From NCBI RefSeq assembly GCF_030287445.1, contig NZ_JASVWB010000002.1:744001-808000 (forward strand): a DNA stretch of 64,000 nt. Direction: 5' to 3'. How positions within the stretch are numbered: position 1 is the stretch's first letter; each line of letters opens with the position of its first letter. The notes beneath the pieces were generated by a model. It did not search any database and was not told the origin of the DNA. It worked only from the letters and a program-made list of their open reading frames with translations. The position numbers were made by a program, and so were the translations under genes. This stretch comes from Streptomyces sp. ALI-76-A (GTDB taxonomy: Bacteria; Actinomycetota; Actinomycetes; Streptomycetales; Streptomycetaceae). This document shows positions 62,543-64,000 of this stretch, piece after piece.

Positions 62543-63066
62543 TCAAGTAAATTCGGGCGCCTCGGTGGCGGGTGCCAGCCACATGCCGACGACCGCGTCC
62601 ACCAGCCCGGTCGCGGCCTCGTGCCAGCTGGAGCGGGGCGTGGGAGTGCTCTCCGCGAGCGCGCGCTCCCGCTCCGCGCAGACGTGCACGATCAGATGGC
62701 GGGCCATGTCACCGCGCTCGGCCCGCACCTCGGCGGGCAGTTCGGGCAGGCACCGCCGCAGCCCCTCGACGATCTGCCGCAGGGACGGCGAGGACAGGGA
62801 CTCCTCCGCCATCACCCGCCGCAGCGCCGGATCGGTCATCACCTGCGCGCAGAACCGCGCGTACCAGGTGGGGCTGTCCAGCGCCGCGAGGTGCTCGGGC
62901 ACCGGACGGACCAGGCAGTCCACCCAGTCGCGCACATCGGTGGAGTCGCCGACGCCGGCCAGCAGCCGGGCGCGGATCTCCTCGATCCGGGCCGCGTGCT
63001 TGCGGATGATCGCCCGCACGAGGTCGGTCTTGGTGCCGAAGTGGTAGCCGACCGCGGCGTTGTTGC
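62543..63066 (-). pseudogene. TetR family regulator lacking its DNA-binding N-terminus
   Basis: The frame is intact from NNAAVGYHFGTKTDLVRAII, the end of the recognition helix region, through HLAALDSPTWYARFCAQVMT and MAEESLSSPSLRQIVEGLRR to the stop. The ~40 residues that should precede it (the first helix-turn-helix part) are missing; the sequence before GYHFG is unrelated. No alternative start restores them. The C-terminal ligand domain is whole, so a deletion removed promoter and start. The junction near 63066 adjoins the ligase gene's upstream region. Confidence 0.8.
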
Positions 63067-63169
63067 ACGGCGGCGTACCGTCCCCGCCCGGGGGCCGAGG
63101 ACGGCGCCGTTCAGGCGAACCCGGCGGCCGACGCGCGTGGCGACGGGCACGCGCGTCGACAACTGATCC

Positions 63170-64000
63170 GTGAGCCTCCCGCTGATCCCGCCCATGCTCG
63201 CCACGCCCGGCACCCTGCCGCCCGTCGCGCAGGACGCGCAGTGGGCGTACGAGACGAAGCAGGACGGCCAACGGGTGGTGGTCTATCTCGCCGGCGACGG
63301 CGGCGTGGTCCTGCGCGCCCGCTCCGGGGAGGTCGTGACCGTCGCCTACCCCGAGCTGCTGCCGCTCGGCCGCGCCCTCGGCGCCACCCCCGCCGTGCTG
63401 GACGGGGAGGTGCTGGCGCTGGACGAGGAGGGGCGTGCCGACTTCCAGCTCCTACAGTCCCGCATGGGCCTGGTGCAGGCGCCCGGCAGGGCGGCGCGCA
63501 GGGCCGCGGAGCTCCCCGTCCACCTCGTCCTGTTCGACGTGCTGCACCTGGACGGACGCTCCCTGGTCGCCCTGCCCTACACCCGGCGGCGCACCCGCCT
63601 GGAGGCGCTGGACCTGTCCGGCCCCCACTGGTCGACCCCGTCCGCCCTGGTCGGTCACGGCGAGCAGGCCCTGCGGGCCACCCGTGAGCACGGGCTGGAG
63701 GGCCTGGTCTGCAAGCGGCTCGACTCCGCCTACGAACCCGGGGTGCGCTCCCGCGCCTGGATCAAGATCCGGAACATGCGCAGCGAGGACGTCGTCGTGG
63801 GTGGCTGGCTGCCCGGCAAGGGGCGGCTGACGGGCCTGCCGGGTGCCGTGCTGGTCGGTCAGCGCGCCGCGGGACGCCTGCGCTACGTCGGCGGGGTGGG
63901 CACCGGCTGGAGCGAGGCCGAGCGGGAGCGGCTCGCCGCGCTGCTGCGGGCCGCCGCGACGGACGTGTGCCCCTTCGACCCCGTTCCGCCGGTCGCGGGC
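63170..64000 (+). CDS. LigD-type ATP-dependent DNA ligase (N-terminal part)
   Basis: 277 codons to the window edge. It starts SLPLIPPMLATPGTLPPVAQ and has motif I YETKQDGQRVVVY (adenylated K30), motif III VLDGEVLALDEEG, motif IIIa HLVLFDVLHLDGRSL, motif IV GLEGLVCKRLDSAYEPG, and motif V RAWIKIRN. The oligonucleotide-binding domain begins at GGWLPGKGRL. These are the features of the ligase module of bacterial LigD, the double-strand-break joining enzyme that works with Ku; no polymerase or nuclease domain precedes it, so it is a stand-alone ligase. The GTG at 63170 is the first start in frame. Confidence 0.88.
   Translation, partial: MSLPLIPPMLATPGTLPPVAQDAQWAYETKQDGQRVVVYLAGDGGVVLRARSGEVVTVAYPELLPLGRALGATPAVLDGEVLALDEEGRADFQLLQSRMGLVQAPGRAARRAAELPVHLVLFDVLHLDGRSLVALPYTRRRTRLEALDLSGPHWSTPSALVGHGEQALRATREHGLEGLVCKRLDSAYEPGVRSRAWIKIRNMRSEDVVVGGWLPGKGRLTGLPGAVLVGQRAAGRLRYVGGVGTGWSEAERERLAALLRAAATDVCPFDPVPPVAG

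Overview
The window is very GC-rich. Its genes use GTG and ATG starts, purine-rich ribosome binding sites or none at all, and many twin-arginine/secreted hydrolases, SARP, PucR, SpoIIE-type and TetR regulators, and a MHYT membrane protein. This fits a Streptomyces (or close relative) chromosome. At least nine gene remnants in 64 kb, plus many secreted enzymes and regulators and few core genes, suggest an accessory chromosome-arm region; that placement is inference.

Layout. 1-6.7 kb: the start of a YihY/BrkB membrane protein, two exported unknowns, a small membrane protein, a carboxymuconolactone-decarboxylase-like protein, remnants of a malic enzyme and an AEC permease, and a FUSC transporter. 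6.8-9.5 kb: a LysR regulator, then a block of decayed pieces (NRAMP transporter, alpha-galactosidase, ROK regulator). 9.5-18.6 kb: a RecQ helicase with a Tudor-like tail, GNAT, exported carbonic anhydrase, membrane-anchored Mrr-type nuclease, AraC regulator, VOC protein, UvrA-like ABC ATPase and a winged-helix regulator. 18.6-28.6 kb: a decayed secreted protein, a truncated carboxylesterase, an exported glycosidase-like protein, a lipid phosphatase/kinase pair, a CE2-like esterase behind a perfect CebR-type operator, TetR, a secreted amidohydrolase with an F5/8C domain, and YceI. 28.8-36.4 kb: an acetate-type symporter with its DUF485 partner, a divergent tRNA-Gly(UCC)-like gene, a ProP-like transporter, and a cobalamin riboswitch in front of a BtuCDF-type operon.

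36.9-47.1 kb: an FHA protein, an AhpD-like protein, a cysteine-free ribosomal protein set (L33-L31-L36), an AraC regulator, and three same-strand TPR-type genes (STAND regulator, TPR protein, SARP) divergent from an alpha/beta hydrolase. 48-53.2 kb: a segment bounded by two near-identical 169-bp palindromic elements in inverted orientation; each supplies the TAG stop codon of the gene before it. The segment holds a small unknown, a PucR regulator, GNAT, a Sua5/YciO protein and a MHYT protein. 53.3-64 kb: metallophosphoesterase, a frameshifted LLM oxidoreductase tail to tail with a TauD dioxygenase, aldo/keto reductase, a PAS-GAF-SpoIIE-HATPase protein, DoxX plus peroxiredoxin, a decayed MFS gene, MarR, a TetR gene without its DNA-binding domain, and the start of a LigD-type DNA ligase.

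Themes: uptake and hydrolysis of external carbon under LacI-family operators, B12 uptake under riboswitch control, stress and zinc-limitation functions, and ongoing gene loss by deletion and frameshift. No CRISPR array, phage or complete biosynthetic cluster was seen. All identifications are by eye from motifs; no search was run.
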